In this document: piece by piece, positions 1 to 9,683 of the stretch
How positions within the stretch are numbered: position 1 is the stretch's first letter
Layout of the letters: every line of letters starts with the position of its first letter
Origin: Cycloclasticus sp.
GTDB lineage: Bacteria; Pseudomonadota; Gammaproteobacteria; Methylococcales; Cycloclasticaceae
DNA: 64,000 bases
Assembly (NCBI GenBank): GCA_002733135.1
Contig: NVUJ01000001.1
Location: 94,546-158,545, forward strand
Reading direction: 5' to 3'
Program-made: the position numbers and the translations under genes
Notes under the pieces: generated by a model
Databases searched by the model: none
Seen by the model: only the letters and a program-made list of their open reading frames with translations
Told to the model about the DNA's origin: nothing

Positions 1-1
1 A

Positions 2-25
2 CAATTAACGGTTGCTAAAGCATGA
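2..25 (+). CDS. C-terminal tail of an upstream gene, probably the ABC exporter ATPase (partial)
   Basis: Reading from base 2 gives QLTVAKA followed by TGA at 23-25, which overlaps the ATG of the next gene as ATGA. A four-base stop/start overlap is the usual way the ATPase and permease genes of an ABC-2 exporter are joined. Only seven codons are inside the window, so the product is inferred from context alone; another frame also has a stop at 16-18. Confidence 0.4.
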   Translation, partial: QLTVAKA

Positions 26-831
26 AACTTGCGCATGGCATCATCGCCCTAAAAGGCATTATTAAACGTGAGTTGTGGCGTTTTTTACGCCAACGGGAGC
101 GATTTATCGCATCGTTAGTTCGTCCGTTAGTTTGGTTGTTTGTGTTTGCTGCGGGCTTTCGATCTACTTTGGGTATCGCCATTATTCCACCGTATGAAAC
201 CTATATTTTGTACGAGGTGTATATCGCCGCCGGTCTGATTGGCATGATTCAGTTGTTTAATGGCATGCAAAGTTCCCTTTCGATGGTGTATGACCGTGAA
301 ATGGGCAGTATGAAGACTTTGCTGGTTAGCCCATTGCCGCGTTGGTTTTTGCTAACGGGTAAATTATTGGCGGGTACGTTCGTGTCTATCATGCAGGCTT
401 ATGCGTTTTTGCTGATTGCTTGGTTTTATGATATTCAAGCACCGTGGTTAGGTTATGTGACCTTGTTACCTGCTTTAATACTGGCAGGGCTGATGTTAGG
501 TGCATTGGGTATGTTGCTATCGTCATTTATTAAGCAACTAGAAAACTTTGCGGGCGTGATGAATTTCGTTATTTTCCCGATGTTCTTTATGTCCACGGCG
601 TTATACCCGCTATGGAAAATTAAGGAATCCAGCGAGTTACTTCATACCTTGGCAAGTTATAACCCCTTTTCACAAGCGGTTGAGTTAATTAGGTTTGCAT
701 TGTATGGGCAGTTTAATTTGTATGCTTTTTTATACACTTTAGCGGCATTTGTCATTTTTATGGCAGTAGCAGTTTGGGGCTATAACCCATCAAAAGGCAT
801 GATGGTTAAAAAAGGTGGCGGTCCAAGCTAA
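22..831 (+). CDS. ABC-2 type transporter permease
   Basis: 269 residues, inner-membrane permease of an export-type ABC transporter. The N-terminal segment is basic and amphipathic ([14 protein letters not shown]), as usual before the first helix of ABC-2 permeases, followed by about six hydrophobic segments spread over residues 30-260. The conserved cytoplasmic loop around residues 90-105 ([17 protein letters not shown]) is typical of the family. The sequence recalls the permease found beside PQQ-dependent alcohol dehydrogenase genes (PedC type), but no PQQ gene is in the window, so the substrate is unassigned. The ATPase should lie just upstream, outside the window. miaB follows after 29 bases and is probably a separate unit. 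Confidence 0.85.
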   Translation: MKLAHGIIALKGIIKRELWRFLRQRERFIASLVRPLVWLFVFAAGFRSTLGIAIIPPYETYILYEVYIAAGLIGMIQLFNGMQSSLSMVYDREMGSMKTLLVSPLPRWFLLTGKLLAGTFVSIMQAYAFLLIAWFYDIQAPWLGYVTLLPALILAGLMLGALGMLLSSFIKQLENFAGVMNFVIFPMFFMSTALYPLWKIKESSELLHTLASYNPFSQAVELIRFALYGQFNLYAFLYTLAAFVIFMAVAVWGYNPSKGMMVKKGGGPS

Positions 832-860
832 CAGCAGCTTGTGGTAAAATTAAACACAAT

Positions 861-2234
861 ATGACAAAGAAATTATTTATACGCACGTACGGCTGTCAGA
901 TGAATGAATATGATTCTGAAAAAATGGCCGATGTGCTCGCTCAATCAGATGATTTAGAACTCACGGATAATGAAAAAGAGGCCGATGTGTTGCTGCTGAA
1001 TACCTGCTCAATTCGTGAAAAGGCACAAGAACGTGTATTTCATCAATTAGGCCGCTGGCGTCCATTGAAAGAAAAAAATCCTGATTTACTTATCGGCGTG
1101 GGTGGATGTGTGGCGAGCCAAGAAGGCAAGGTCATTCGTCGCAGAGCACCCTATGTTGACGTGGTGTTTGGCCCACAAACGTTGCACCGTTTGCCAGCGA
1201 TGCTGAAAGAAGCGCAACACAAGAAAAAACTGGTGATGGATATCTCATTTCCAGAAATTGAAAAGTTTGATAATTTACCAGAACCGCGAGCGGAAGGCCC
1301 TAAAGCGTTCGTGTCTGTGATGGAAGGTTGCAGTAAATATTGCACATTCTGTGTGGTGCCTTATACGCGTGGAGAAGAAGTCAGTCGCCCATTAGACGAT
1401 GTGATTGCAGAAGTATCCAGTTTAGCTGCGCAAGGTGTTCGAGAAGTGAATTTACTGGGTCAAAACGTTAATGCGTATTGTGGTGAAATGACCGATGGCG
1501 ATATTTCAGATTTTGCTTTGTTGCTGCACTATGTTGCGGCTATTGATGGTATAGACCGTATTCGTTACACCACGTCCCACCCTAAAGAGTTTTCCGACAG
1601 TTTGATTCAAGCGTATGAAGATATTCCCGAATTGGTGAACCACCTTCATTTGCCAGTGCAAAGTGGTAGTAATAACGTATTAGCAAGGATGAAGCGTGGG
1701 CATGAGATTGACGACTATATTGAAAAGCTTAACAGGCTTAAAAAGATTCGCCCTGATATGAGTTTTTCATCGGATTTTATTATTGGTTTTCCACAAGAAA
1801 CAGATGATGAATTTGAAGATACGATTAAGCTGATAAAAAAAATCGGTTTTGATTTTTCATTTAGCTTTATCTTCAGTGCGCGCCCCGGTACACCAGCGGC
1901 GGATATGCCTGATGGTGTTGATATGACCGTCAAAAAAGGGCGTTTAGAGCGTTTACAGGTGCTGATTAAGCAACAGGCCGCGGCGATTTCAGCAAGTATG
2001 ATTGGTACAACGCAAACAATATTAGTGGAAGGCGAATCAAAGAAAAATTCTTTACAGATGATGGGGCGAACAGAAAATAACCGCATCGTTAACTTTGCTG
2101 GCCACCATAAGTTGGTAGGGCAATTTGTAGATGTACTCATTGTAGAAGCACAACCAAACTCACTACGTGGGCGAGTCATAAAAACGAATATAAAAACAGA
2201 GCAACCGGGTTATGAGAGGCAGTCAGCTTCCTAA
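861..2234 (+). CDS. miaB: tRNA-2-methylthio-N6-isopentenyladenosine-37 synthase MiaB
   Basis: 457 residues, the usual MiaB length. The protein adds the methylthio group to i6A37 of tRNAs reading UNN codons, using two 4Fe-4S clusters. The N-terminal MTTase domain begins with [14 protein letters not shown] and has the further cluster cysteines in NTCSIR and GVGGCVA. The radical-SAM triad is CSKYCTFC near residue 157, followed by PYTRGEE. The C-terminal 70 residues fit a TRAM RNA-binding domain. It heads the miaB-ybeZ-ybeY-corC-lnt run that is conserved in gammaproteobacteria; its last 23 bases overlap the phoH-like gene, so translation of the two is likely coupled. Confidence 0.98.
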   Translation: MTKKLFIRTYGCQMNEYDSEKMADVLAQSDDLELTDNEKEADVLLLNTCSIREKAQERVFHQLGRWRPLKEKNPDLLIGVGGCVASQEGKVIRRRAPYVDVVFGPQTLHRLPAMLKEAQHKKKLVMDISFPEIEKFDNLPEPRAEGPKAFVSVMEGCSKYCTFCVVPYTRGEEVSRPLDDVIAEVSSLAAQGVREVNLLGQNVNAYCGEMTDGDISDFALLLHYVAAIDGIDRIRYTTSHPKEFSDSLIQAYEDIPELVNHLHLPVQSGSNNVLARMKRGHEIDDYIEKLNRLKKIRPDMSFSSDFIIGFPQETDDEFEDTIKLIKKIGFDFSFSFIFSARPGTPAADMPDGVDMTVKKGRLERLQVLIKQQAAAISASMIGTTQTILVEGESKKNSLQMMGRTENNRIVNFAGHHKLVGQFVDVLIVEAQPNSLRGRVIKTNIKTEQPGYERQSAS

Positions 2235-3195
2235 ATTGAACACTCTACAAACAACCCTAGACGTTAATTTAACCCCTGCCGATAATGCGCGTTTAGCGAA
2301 TTTGTGTGGGCAATTTAACGAGCATCTTAAGCAGTTAGAGCAACGTTTAGATGTCGATATTAAAAATCGTGGTAATCACTTTAGTATCAGTGGTGCTGCA
2401 GAGCGCGTGACCTCTGCGGTGACTGCATTGAAAGATATGTACCAAAGTACGGAAACTGATCAATTAACGCCTGAAAAGGTACATTTATTGATGCAAGAAA
2501 CACAGATGCCTGCACCATCAATGGATATAAATGATACGCGTGTTATTAACACACGTAAAAAAATGATTAAGCCACGTGGTGGCAATCAACAATCTTACGT
2601 GGCGAGTATTCCAAAAAATGACATTGTATTTGGTATCGGCCCTGCAGGTACGGGTAAAACGTATCTCGCGGTTGCTTGTGCAGTAGAGGCATTGGAGTCG
2701 GAAAAGGTAGCTAGAATTATTCTCGCTAGACCGGCTGTTGAAGCGGGTGAAAGACTCGGTTTTTTGCCTGGTGATTTGAGCGAAAAAATTAATCCGTATT
2801 TGCGACCGTTATACGACGCCTTATATGAAATGCTAGGTGTTGAACGCGTTGAGAAAATGATCGAAAAAAATATTATTGAAATTGCACCGCTGGCCTTTAT
2901 GCGCGGGCGCACACTCAGTGATGCGTTTATTATTTTAGATGAAGCGCAAAATACCACGCCAGAACAAATTAAAATGTTCTTAACGCGCATTGGATATGGT
3001 TCCACGGTGGTTGTAACGGGCGATATTACTCAAATTGATTTACCCGGCCATACTGAATCAGGTTTAAAAAAGGTGATGAAGCTATTACGAAACATTTCGG
3101 GCATCAGTTTTACTGAATTTAAAAAAAGTGATGTGGTACGTCACCCAATTGTTCAAAAAATTGTTTCCGCCTATGAAAAAAACGGCGAAGTATGA
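2212..3195 (+). CDS. ybeZ: PhoH-family ATPase YbeZ
   Basis: 327 residues. PhoH-like P-loop ATPase (RecA-like core of superfamily I type) with a short N-terminal KH-like segment. Walker A is GPAGTGKT near residue 143, and Walker B plus the next conserved block is [12 protein letters not shown] near residue 244; [12 protein letters not shown] follows. The family partners genetically and physically with YbeY in rRNA maturation; its exact reaction is not settled. The ATG at 2212 lies inside the end of miaB with no clear ribosome-binding site, so the start could be slightly later (a TTG at 2236). The stop overlaps the ybeY start by four bases. Confidence 0.95.
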   Translation: MRGSQLPKLNTLQTTLDVNLTPADNARLANLCGQFNEHLKQLEQRLDVDIKNRGNHFSISGAAERVTSAVTALKDMYQSTETDQLTPEKVHLLMQETQMPAPSMDINDTRVINTRKKMIKPRGGNQQSYVASIPKNDIVFGIGPAGTGKTYLAVACAVEALESEKVARIILARPAVEAGERLGFLPGDLSEKINPYLRPLYDALYEMLGVERVEKMIEKNIIEIAPLAFMRGRTLSDAFIILDEAQNTTPEQIKMFLTRIGYGSTVVVTGDITQIDLPGHTESGLKKVMKLLRNISGISFTEFKKSDVVRHPIVQKIVSAYEKNGEV

Positions 3196-3653
3196 GTGTG
3201 GACATACAGATAGCGAGTGACCTGCCGAGCTTACCCACCAGTGAAGATATTAGTAGCTGGGTTAGTTTGGCAACACAGCAACGAAAAGATGCTGAGGTGT
3301 TAATCAGGTTAGTGGATGACTCGGAGTCAGCCGAGTTAAACCAAGCGTATAGGCAAAAACAAGGCTCAACCAATGTGTTGAGTTTTCCCTTTGAACGGCC
3401 AGAAGGCTTGCCAGCAGACGCATTAACAGAAGATGTTTTAGGTGACTTGGTCATTTGTGCGCCAGTGGTCGAAAAAGAAGCCAAGCTGCAAGGTAAAGAT
3501 GTTCAGTCACATTGGGCACATATGATTATTCATGGCTGTTTGCATCTACAGGGTTATGATCACATTGACGCACCAGATAGAGAAACAATGGAAGCTTTAG
3601 AAATACAATTACTTAGTAGTATCAATATCAACAACCCATATGAAATTCAATGA
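3192..3653 (+). CDS. ybeY: Endoribonuclease / rRNA maturation factor YbeY
   Basis: 153 residues, normal length. The metal-binding signature HMIIHGCLHLQGYDH (H-x3-H-x5-H) near residue 112 binds the catalytic zinc. Upstream blocks NVLSFPFE and LGDLVICAPVV are also typical. YbeY acts on 16S rRNA 3'-end processing and 70S quality control. It overlaps ybeZ and corC by four bases each (ATGA), so the three are almost certainly translated from one mRNA. Confidence 0.97.
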   Translation: MSVDIQIASDLPSLPTSEDISSWVSLATQQRKDAEVLIRLVDDSESAELNQAYRQKQGSTNVLSFPFERPEGLPADALTEDVLGDLVICAPVVEKEAKLQGKDVQSHWAHMIIHGCLHLQGYDHIDAPDRETMEALEIQLLSSININNPYEIQ

Positions 3654-4504
3654 GCCAAGCACAAGGCGATAAAGGCAATAACCGCACTTGGATTGAACGC
3701 CTTGGGCATGCGCTAATCGGTGAGCCACAAGACCGCGAAGACTTGGTTCAATTAATGCGTGACGCTGAAAAGCGGCAGTTGTTGGGCCAAGATGCTTTGG
3801 CGATGATCGAAGGCGTGTTGCAAGTCTCTGAGTTACAAGTGCGCGACATCATGATTCCACGTTCGCAAATTGTATTTATTTTCAAAGATGCCGATTTAAA
3901 AGACATTTACCCCTGTGTGATTGAGTCATCACACTCACGTTTCCCAGTTCAGGACCCTGAAACGTCGCAGGTCGCAGGTATCCTTTTGGCTAAAGATTTG
4001 TTGAGCTATGCGATTAGTGAGAAAGAGCTAAAGTTTGATGTTAGAGACGTGATGCGCCCAGCCATTTTTGTGCCTGAAAGCAAACGCTTAAATATTATGT
4101 TGCATGAATTTCGCGCTAACCGGAATCATATGGCGATTGTCATTGATGAATATGGTTCTGTTGCTGGTTTAATTACCATTGAAGATGTATTAGAACAAAT
4201 TGTGGGTGAAATTGAAGATGAGCACGATTTTGAAGAAGAAGCTTTTATTCTTCAGCGCAGTGAGCATGAATACAATATCAAAGCATTAACGGATATTGAT
4301 GATTTTAATGCCCACTTCAACACGCATTATTCAAGCGATGAGTTCGACACGGTGGCTGGCTTAGTTATAAAGAGCTTTGGACACGTACCTCAAAGTGGTG
4401 AAACCACGCAAATGGACCAATTTATATTTGAAGTCCTTAGGGCTGACAATCGCCGTGTGCATTTATTGCGTATGAAGATAGTGGCCAAAGATGCTGAAAA
4501 ATAA
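3650..4504 (+). CDS. corC: CBS-domain protein CorC/YbeX
   Basis: 284 residues. Two CBS domains occupy about residues 65-185; the first is marked by VRDIMIPRSQIVFI and the second by RDVMRPAIFVPE and EYGSVAGLITIEDVLEQIVGEIEDE. The last 85 residues are a CorC_HlyC transporter-associated domain (DEFDTVAGLVI). Known members bind adenine nucleotides and affect Mg2+/Co2+ handling or ribosome metabolism; this short form has no membrane segments, so it is cytosolic. It is followed by lnt after 22 bases, with an AAGGA ribosome-binding site between. Confidence 0.95.
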   Translation: MSQAQGDKGNNRTWIERLGHALIGEPQDREDLVQLMRDAEKRQLLGQDALAMIEGVLQVSELQVRDIMIPRSQIVFIFKDADLKDIYPCVIESSHSRFPVQDPETSQVAGILLAKDLLSYAISEKELKFDVRDVMRPAIFVPESKRLNIMLHEFRANRNHMAIVIDEYGSVAGLITIEDVLEQIVGEIEDEHDFEEEAFILQRSEHEYNIKALTDIDDFNAHFNTHYSSDEFDTVAGLVIKSFGHVPQSGETTQMDQFIFEVLRADNRRVHLLRMKIVAKDAEK

Positions 4505-4526
4505 TTACTAAGGACGGCCTATCTAG

Positions 4527-6032
4527 ATGTTGTCTGAACAGCTAACTCGACACAAGTCTAACATTTTCGGTTTACTGTCAGGCGCACTGCTGCCGTTTGC
4601 TTTTGCACCTTATGACTACCCAATCATAGCGGTACTTTCTCTTCTGTTGTTTTTACTGATTCTTCGCCAGCTAGCGCCAATGAAAGCAGCAGTCGCGGGT
4701 TATGCGTTCGGCTTGGGGTATTTTGGCCACGGCGTGTATTGGGTGTATTTCAGCATTCACCATTTTGGCCATGCGCCTTTATGGCTAGCGGTTATCATTA
4801 TGCTAGGTATGGTGGCTATATTGGCTTTGTATATGGGGTTGCTTGCTTACCTACTAAACAGGTTTTTCCTCGATGATAGTGTTACTCGCTATCTTTTGGC
4901 TTTCCCTAGTTTATGGCTTGGGTTAGAAGCACTACGTGGCGTTTTATTTACCGGCTTTCCTTGGCTTTCGTTAGGTTATAGCCAAATTGATACATGGCTA
5001 TCGGGTTGGGCACCCATTGTTGGCGTGCTGGGCGTTTCATGGGTTACTGCATTAACAGCGGGCAGCTTAGCTTCTGCGCTAAATTGTTCAAAGTTCAGTG
5101 CAAAAATCAGTGTAGTTATTTTCGCGGTTTTATTTTGGTTAGCGGGCTGGGGCTTAACGACAGTCTCTTGGGTTGAACCCGCGGGGAAAACCATTAACGT
5201 TGCTTTATTACAGGGTAATGTGCCGCAAGAAATTAAATGGCTCAGGTCGTTTCAGCGTATTAATAACAACATCTATAAAAAAATGACAAAACAACAGAGT
5301 GACGTTGATTTGATTGTTTGGCCAGAAACATCCATACCTGCTTTTTATCACGGCGTAAAAGATTCTTTAATCGCTGAGCTACGCCAACAAGCGGTAGAAC
5401 GTAAGGCTGATATTATCGTTGGCTTGCCTGTTATGCGTGATGGCACACATGGGTACTTCAATGGCTTACACAGTGTTCAATACCCAGATAGCTTTTACCT
5501 AAAAAGGCACTTGGTTCCGTTGGGTGAATATATGCCACTAAAACCACTATCAACGTTTATTCTAGATTTTCTTAAAATTCCACTGTCAGACTTTAGTGCT
5601 GGAGGTGATAATCAGCCTTTATTAAAAGGCGCAGGTTACCCATTTGCATCTTCTATTTGCTACGAAGACGTGTTCCAACAATCTTCAATAGACGGTTTAC
5701 CTGAGGCAGCATATTTGATTAACGTCAGCAATGACACTTGGTTCGGTGATACGATTGCACCGTATCAGCACCTGCAAATGGCAAGAATGCGTGCCTTAGA
5801 AAGTGGTCGATATTTGCTAAGAGCAACCAACACGGGGCTAACAGCTATTGTTGACTCATTAGGCCAAATTATAAAACAAGCGCCAATGTTCAAGCGCTTT
5901 TCTTTAAAAGGATACATTATACCACTCAAGGGAGAAACGCCCTTTGTAAAAGGAGGTTGGTGGTGTATTTTTGTGTTTGCAGCTGTTATGGTTTTGGTTA
6001 GTTTTATGATGCGTAATAAAAGGGTTAAGTGA
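4527..6032 (+). CDS. lnt: Apolipoprotein N-acyltransferase Lnt
   Basis: 501 residues. The final enzyme of lipoprotein maturation: it N-acylates the diacylglyceryl cysteine in the inner membrane. About six hydrophobic helices fill residues 10-215, then a periplasmic nitrilase-fold domain spans residues 225-470, and one hydrophobic helix ends the protein. The catalytic Glu lies in WPETSIPAF, the Lys in HLVPLGEY (family position Lys is displaced to nearby KRH), and the Cys in SSICYEDVF. LPS-transport lipoprotein LptE and other lipoproteins in this window would be its substrates. The stop TGA shares a base with the ATG of the next gene. Confidence 0.96.
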   Translation: MLSEQLTRHKSNIFGLLSGALLPFAFAPYDYPIIAVLSLLLFLLILRQLAPMKAAVAGYAFGLGYFGHGVYWVYFSIHHFGHAPLWLAVIIMLGMVAILALYMGLLAYLLNRFFLDDSVTRYLLAFPSLWLGLEALRGVLFTGFPWLSLGYSQIDTWLSGWAPIVGVLGVSWVTALTAGSLASALNCSKFSAKISVVIFAVLFWLAGWGLTTVSWVEPAGKTINVALLQGNVPQEIKWLRSFQRINNNIYKKMTKQQSDVDLIVWPETSIPAFYHGVKDSLIAELRQQAVERKADIIVGLPVMRDGTHGYFNGLHSVQYPDSFYLKRHLVPLGEYMPLKPLSTFILDFLKIPLSDFSAGGDNQPLLKGAGYPFASSICYEDVFQQSSIDGLPEAAYLINVSNDTWFGDTIAPYQHLQMARMRALESGRYLLRATNTGLTAIVDSLGQIIKQAPMFKRFSLKGYIIPLKGETPFVKGGWWCIFVFAAVMVLVSFMMRNKRVK

Positions 6033-7426
6033 TGCTGAAAAAAACATTGGTGTTGTTACTACTCGTTTTGGCAGGAAATGTTCAAGCAAATCGTGCGATA
6101 GATAATTGGACAGAGTTTGCGCAACAAACGGGCAAGAGTGGACATAAGGCGTGGCTAGCTGCGATTAGTGACCCTAGAGCCGTTAAATTGGCTGAACGTT
6201 GGAAAGAATTGCGTGGTTTTGATGCATACGACGCCATTGCTAAATATTCGGTGCCAGAGGCGTTAAAGCCAGGCCTTGTGGTCAACAAGGAAAATATTCA
6301 GCAACACTCTTGGTTGAAAGATTACTTACCACGAGACTATATTAAAAGTATCGCTGGCGATAATGGGTTCGTTAGAGAAATTACGATTGTTCCTACTAAT
6401 ACTTATTATATGAACGAAGGGGTATTAAATGCGACGCTAGCGATACAGGGAAAGGGGCTAACGCCAACAACAAATGAGCATAGTACCTTGGTTAACCCAG
6501 ATGGCTCTGCTACGCTGCTCAATGATGAAACAGCGAGTGCTATCCCTTATTTAAACCCTAAAAATGGTTTAGAGCTAAATTGGTCATTTATTGCTCATGG
6601 CGTGGGAACTGAAACATTAATTTTTGATCCGATGATTTCAAATTCATGTGATGGGAATGGTAGTTTAGATGTTCAATACACAGGGTTAATTTGGTGGCAA
6701 AAATTTCATGGCCGCCAAACGATTGAACCGTTGGGTAGTGTTGAAGATAAAGATGATTTGATTGAAGGCGGTTCGTTGTTTGTGGTGTCACCCAACGACG
6801 TGCATGGTATTGCGGCGGTACGGCAGCGTGCTGCTGTAGGTAATAAGAGTGATGACTTTAAAATTTTCATTCCCAGTATGCGTCGCACACGAATTTTATC
6901 GGGAAATGATGCGCAAGACCCGATGTATTATGGGCTTGAAATTACCTGGGATGATTGGCGCGCCTATTGGGCAAAAACAGATACTAAAACGTTCGAATAC
7001 AAATTATTGGGTGAGCGCTTAATATTGGCCTCACCAGAAACGGGTTATATTTATCGCTCAGCAACGATGGATGAAAGTCAATGCGCTTGGACCAATATGG
7101 AAATGGAGTTACGCCCTGTTTGGGTGCTAGAAATTACCGATAAAAATGGTCAATATCAATATAAAAAACGTACTTTATATATTGACCAAGAAATGTATTA
7201 CGCGCAGTTTCAAGAAATGTCTGACCAGCGAGGTATGCCCTATAGAACCTGGGATGATAGCCGTTCTTGGCGGCCTTTTGATGGTGATGCGCAATGGGAT
7301 CACATCACTATTCACAACGAATTTAATAACCGTTTAAATATTATTACGGTAACGCCGGATTGGGATGAACGTGGCGAAAAAGTAACGGAAGAATACTTTG
7401 ACGTTGATCAGCTAAGGGATCTATAA
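6032..7426 (+). CDS. DUF1329 family secreted protein
   Basis: 464 residues from the ATG at 6032, which overlaps the lnt stop by one base; a GTG one codon earlier is also possible. Residues 1-20 form a signal peptide (KKTLVLLLLVLAGNVQA), so the product is periplasmic or outer-membrane associated. The body matches what I know of DUF1329: the IPSMRRTRILSGNDAQDP block in the middle and the late KKRTLYIDQEMYYAQFQEM block, which resembles the family's R-x-Y-x-I-D-x-E segment. DUF1329 genes often accompany hydrophobic-substrate uptake or degradation loci, usually with DUF1302. No biochemical function is established. Convergent with the xylA-like gene, only five bases apart. Confidence 0.8.
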   Translation: MLKKTLVLLLLVLAGNVQANRAIDNWTEFAQQTGKSGHKAWLAAISDPRAVKLAERWKELRGFDAYDAIAKYSVPEALKPGLVVNKENIQQHSWLKDYLPRDYIKSIAGDNGFVREITIVPTNTYYMNEGVLNATLAIQGKGLTPTTNEHSTLVNPDGSATLLNDETASAIPYLNPKNGLELNWSFIAHGVGTETLIFDPMISNSCDGNGSLDVQYTGLIWWQKFHGRQTIEPLGSVEDKDDLIEGGSLFVVSPNDVHGIAAVRQRAAVGNKSDDFKIFIPSMRRTRILSGNDAQDPMYYGLEITWDDWRAYWAKTDTKTFEYKLLGERLILASPETGYIYRSATMDESQCAWTNMEMELRPVWVLEITDKNGQYQYKKRTLYIDQEMYYAQFQEMSDQRGMPYRTWDDSRSWRPFDGDAQWDHITIHNEFNNRLNIITVTPDWDERGEKVTEEYFDVDQLRDL

Positions 7427-7431
7427 ATTTC

Positions 7432-8505
7432 TTAGCTTTCTAGCTGCCTAGAATCCAAAAACTTATCGTAATGGATGTTGTTTAAGCTCACATCTGCTTC
7501 TTCTAGTTTAACCAGTGTGGCATCAATCATTCCCGGTGGGCCGCATAAGTAAGCATGGCTGTCCGACACTGAAAAACCTGCAGTTTCATCGTTAATGAAA
7601 TCGGTTACTAAGCCGCGTTTACCCGTCCAGTCAGAATCTTCTGGTTCATCGGATAAGATTGGGACGAATTTAAATGTATTTGGCCATTGTTCAGTTAGGC
7701 TTTTCATTTCCTCTAGGCAGTACAAATCGCGTTGCGCTCTAGCTCCAAATAGATAGGTGACAGAGCGATTAATTTTATTGGCGAGGGCCTCGTCTAAAAT
7801 TGCTTTTAAAGGCGCCATGCCGCTGCCGCCAGCAACACCTAAAATAGGTGCTTCGGAGGTGCGTAGCCAGAAGGCGCCACTGGGGCCATGTAATTCAAAT
7901 GCTTCGCCTACTCGGTCTTTTTCAAACAGCCATTCAGTGTAACTGCCACCCGGTACATTGCGAACATGGAACGTGAGTGATGTTTGGCCACCTTGTACGG
8001 GCGCAGAGGCAAATGAGTAGCTACGATGGCGATCAAAGCCTTCAATTCCAATATCAGCAAATTGGCCGGCTGTGTAGGAGATGGCTCGATCAAGTTCGAC
8101 ACTGACTTCTGCGATGTCGTGAGTCAACATGTTAGTGGCGGTAATTTTGCCGTTGTATGTCTCAAGTTCGTGGTTAGGCGCATGTGCATCGGCCTCTAAT
8201 TCAATGGTGATATCAGATTTTAATAAGGCCTGACAGGCCAAAATATAACCGTCATCAATTTCGGCTTCAGATAAGGTGTACGAGAAATCCATAATGGCTT
8301 TTACGTCACCCTCAATCAACTTGCAACGGCAGTTGCCACAGGTGCCAACAGTACAGTGGTAAGGGAAGTTAACGCCTTCGCTTAACGCAGTTTGTAACAG
8401 CGTATTGTTTTTCGGCACTTCAAATGTTTCGCCGGTTGGTTGAATAGTCGCCGATAAAGGCCCTTTTTTAGAACCGCCAAATAGGCTGCCGAATAGTTTT
8501 TTCAT
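7432..8505 (-). CDS. xylA: Xylene-monooxygenase-type electron transfer component (2Fe-2S / FAD / NADH reductase)
   Basis: 357 residues, close to the 350 of XylA. A plant-type ferredoxin domain lies first with cysteines 51, 56, 59 and 91 (CTVGTCGNC, then ILACQA). A ferredoxin-NADP reductase module follows: FAD-binding RSYSFASAP, the NAD-binding glycine loop GVAGGSGMAPL, and CGPPGMID near the C terminus. It passes electrons from NADH to a membrane di-iron hydroxylase. The upstream gene is that hydroxylase, 17 bases away on the same strand, so the two are likely one operon. The symbol is by family resemblance; a general alkane/aryl-alkyl reductase role is the main alternative. Confidence 0.88.
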   Translation of the reverse strand: MKKLFGSLFGGSKKGPLSATIQPTGETFEVPKNNTLLQTALSEGVNFPYHCTVGTCGNCRCKLIEGDVKAIMDFSYTLSEAEIDDGYILACQALLKSDITIELEADAHAPNHELETYNGKITATNMLTHDIAEVSVELDRAISYTAGQFADIGIEGFDRHRSYSFASAPVQGGQTSLTFHVRNVPGGSYTEWLFEKDRVGEAFELHGPSGAFWLRTSEAPILGVAGGSGMAPLKAILDEALANKINRSVTYLFGARAQRDLYCLEEMKSLTEQWPNTFKFVPILSDEPEDSDWTGKRGLVTDFINDETAGFSVSDSHAYLCGPPGMIDATLVKLEEADVSLNNIHYDKFLDSRQLES

Positions 8506-8522
8506 AGGTATGTAAGGAGTGG

Positions 8523-9632
8523 TTAGGCTTTAGAATCAGATTCGCTCAGCCAGTCTGGCCAGCCCGCTTTTTTATTGGCTTCACGCGCCAGTTCTTTTTC
8601 TTCAGCGGTTGCGTGGTTAAAGTCCCAGTTTTTTAAACGAGGCTTGGCTATATATTTAAACCAGATGGGAGGAATTAACCCCGCTGCAAAACACAAAAAT
8701 AGGCTAGGCATTTGTGGGCCGTCAGCTTTTGGTTTTAATTTGTAATAGGGTGCGTAAGAATCCATATGGTGATCATTATGGTTGGTGATCTCAAATGAAA
8801 TAGTGCGGCTGATAGGTTTTAGGTGATTCCAGATATGTTGAGAATCGTATTTTTTTCCTTCAACACGTACCAAGCCATAATGTTGATAGTAATTGAAGGC
8901 TTCAACCAGCATGCGGCCAATTAGCATGCCCGCTAGCGCAATAAGCATGGCAGTTAAGCCGGCAAACCAAAAAATAACGCCTAATAAAACAACAATCTGC
9001 ATCAGTGCATTCATAATCCGGCCGGTAGGCGCGAGTAATGAACGTTTTGTTTTTTTGCAGCGCATGGTTTCCATTTCAAAAAAGTCTTTTAGGCTGCCAT
9101 AGATAGCGACGGGAATAAACTTGTAAACCGAATAACCACGTGGGCAAGTGTCCGAGTCTTTAGCGGTGCCTAAGTGAATATGGTGTGTGTGAACATGGGC
9201 GACATCGCGTGTTGGGTCGAAATAAAACGTACCCATCAGTGTTGCAAATAATCGCCCCATCGGGTTTCTACGATGCATTAGTTCGTGGTTGACGGGTAAT
9301 GTTGGCACAGCACTAAGCCAGCCGAGCGACAAGGCAGCACCAATCAATTGCACCATTGGTATTGCCTGGCCAGATTGTTGCTCCAACATCATCCAGTAGG
9401 TGAATGTTCCATACAAGCCAAGCATTAAGAAGAAATGAAGATACAACGGCAGTTCGGCGAGCCATTCAATAGAAGCATCGTGCTGTTTGTAATCAGCGGC
9501 CGCGATGATGTCGATGAGCAGCAAAGGAACGAATGTAAGCAAGCCTAACCAAACATAAGCTCCGCCAAGTATGAAACCAACTATGCCAGTAATGACAATA
9601 ACGGCGCCTAGATAATATCTTAAGTAATTCAT
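8523..9632 (-). CDS. xylM: XylM-like membrane di-iron monooxygenase (xylene/alkyl-aromatic or alkane hydroxylase)
   Basis: 369 residues, the same length as TOL-plasmid XylM as I recall it, and alignable from the start (LRYYL) to the C-terminal block ANKKAGWP. Histidine ligands of the non-heme di-iron site are visible: HELMH at 116-120, HVHTHH at 146-151 and NHNDHH at 284-289, plus QHYG near 251. Four to six hydrophobic helices separate them. The family belongs to the AlkB/fatty-acid desaturase superfamily and hydroxylates methyl groups of xylenes, toluene or related compounds. The resemblance to XylM is clearly closer than to AlkB (about 400 residues). Substrate range cannot be told from sequence. 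No xylCB-like downstream pathway genes are adjacent. Confidence 0.9.
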   Translation of the reverse strand: MNYLRYYLGAVIVITGIVGFILGGAYVWLGLLTFVPLLLIDIIAAADYKQHDASIEWLAELPLYLHFFLMLGLYGTFTYWMMLEQQSGQAIPMVQLIGAALSLGWLSAVPTLPVNHELMHRRNPMGRLFATLMGTFYFDPTRDVAHVHTHHIHLGTAKDSDTCPRGYSVYKFIPVAIYGSLKDFFEMETMRCKKTKRSLLAPTGRIMNALMQIVVLLGVIFWFAGLTAMLIALAGMLIGRMLVEAFNYYQHYGLVRVEGKKYDSQHIWNHLKPISRTISFEITNHNDHHMDSYAPYYKLKPKADGPQMPSLFLCFAAGLIPPIWFKYIAKPRLKNWDFNHATAEEKELAREANKKAGWPDWLSESDSKA

Positions 9633-9683
9633 ATGTTGTTTTGTTTAGTAAAACCTGAGTTCTGATTAATGCCCATTACGCTT

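Noticed and set aside
1715..2179. 154-residue frame on the minus strand inside miaB
   Set aside because: Antisense shadow of a well-conserved gene; low-complexity serine- and isoleucine-rich translation typical of reverse frames.
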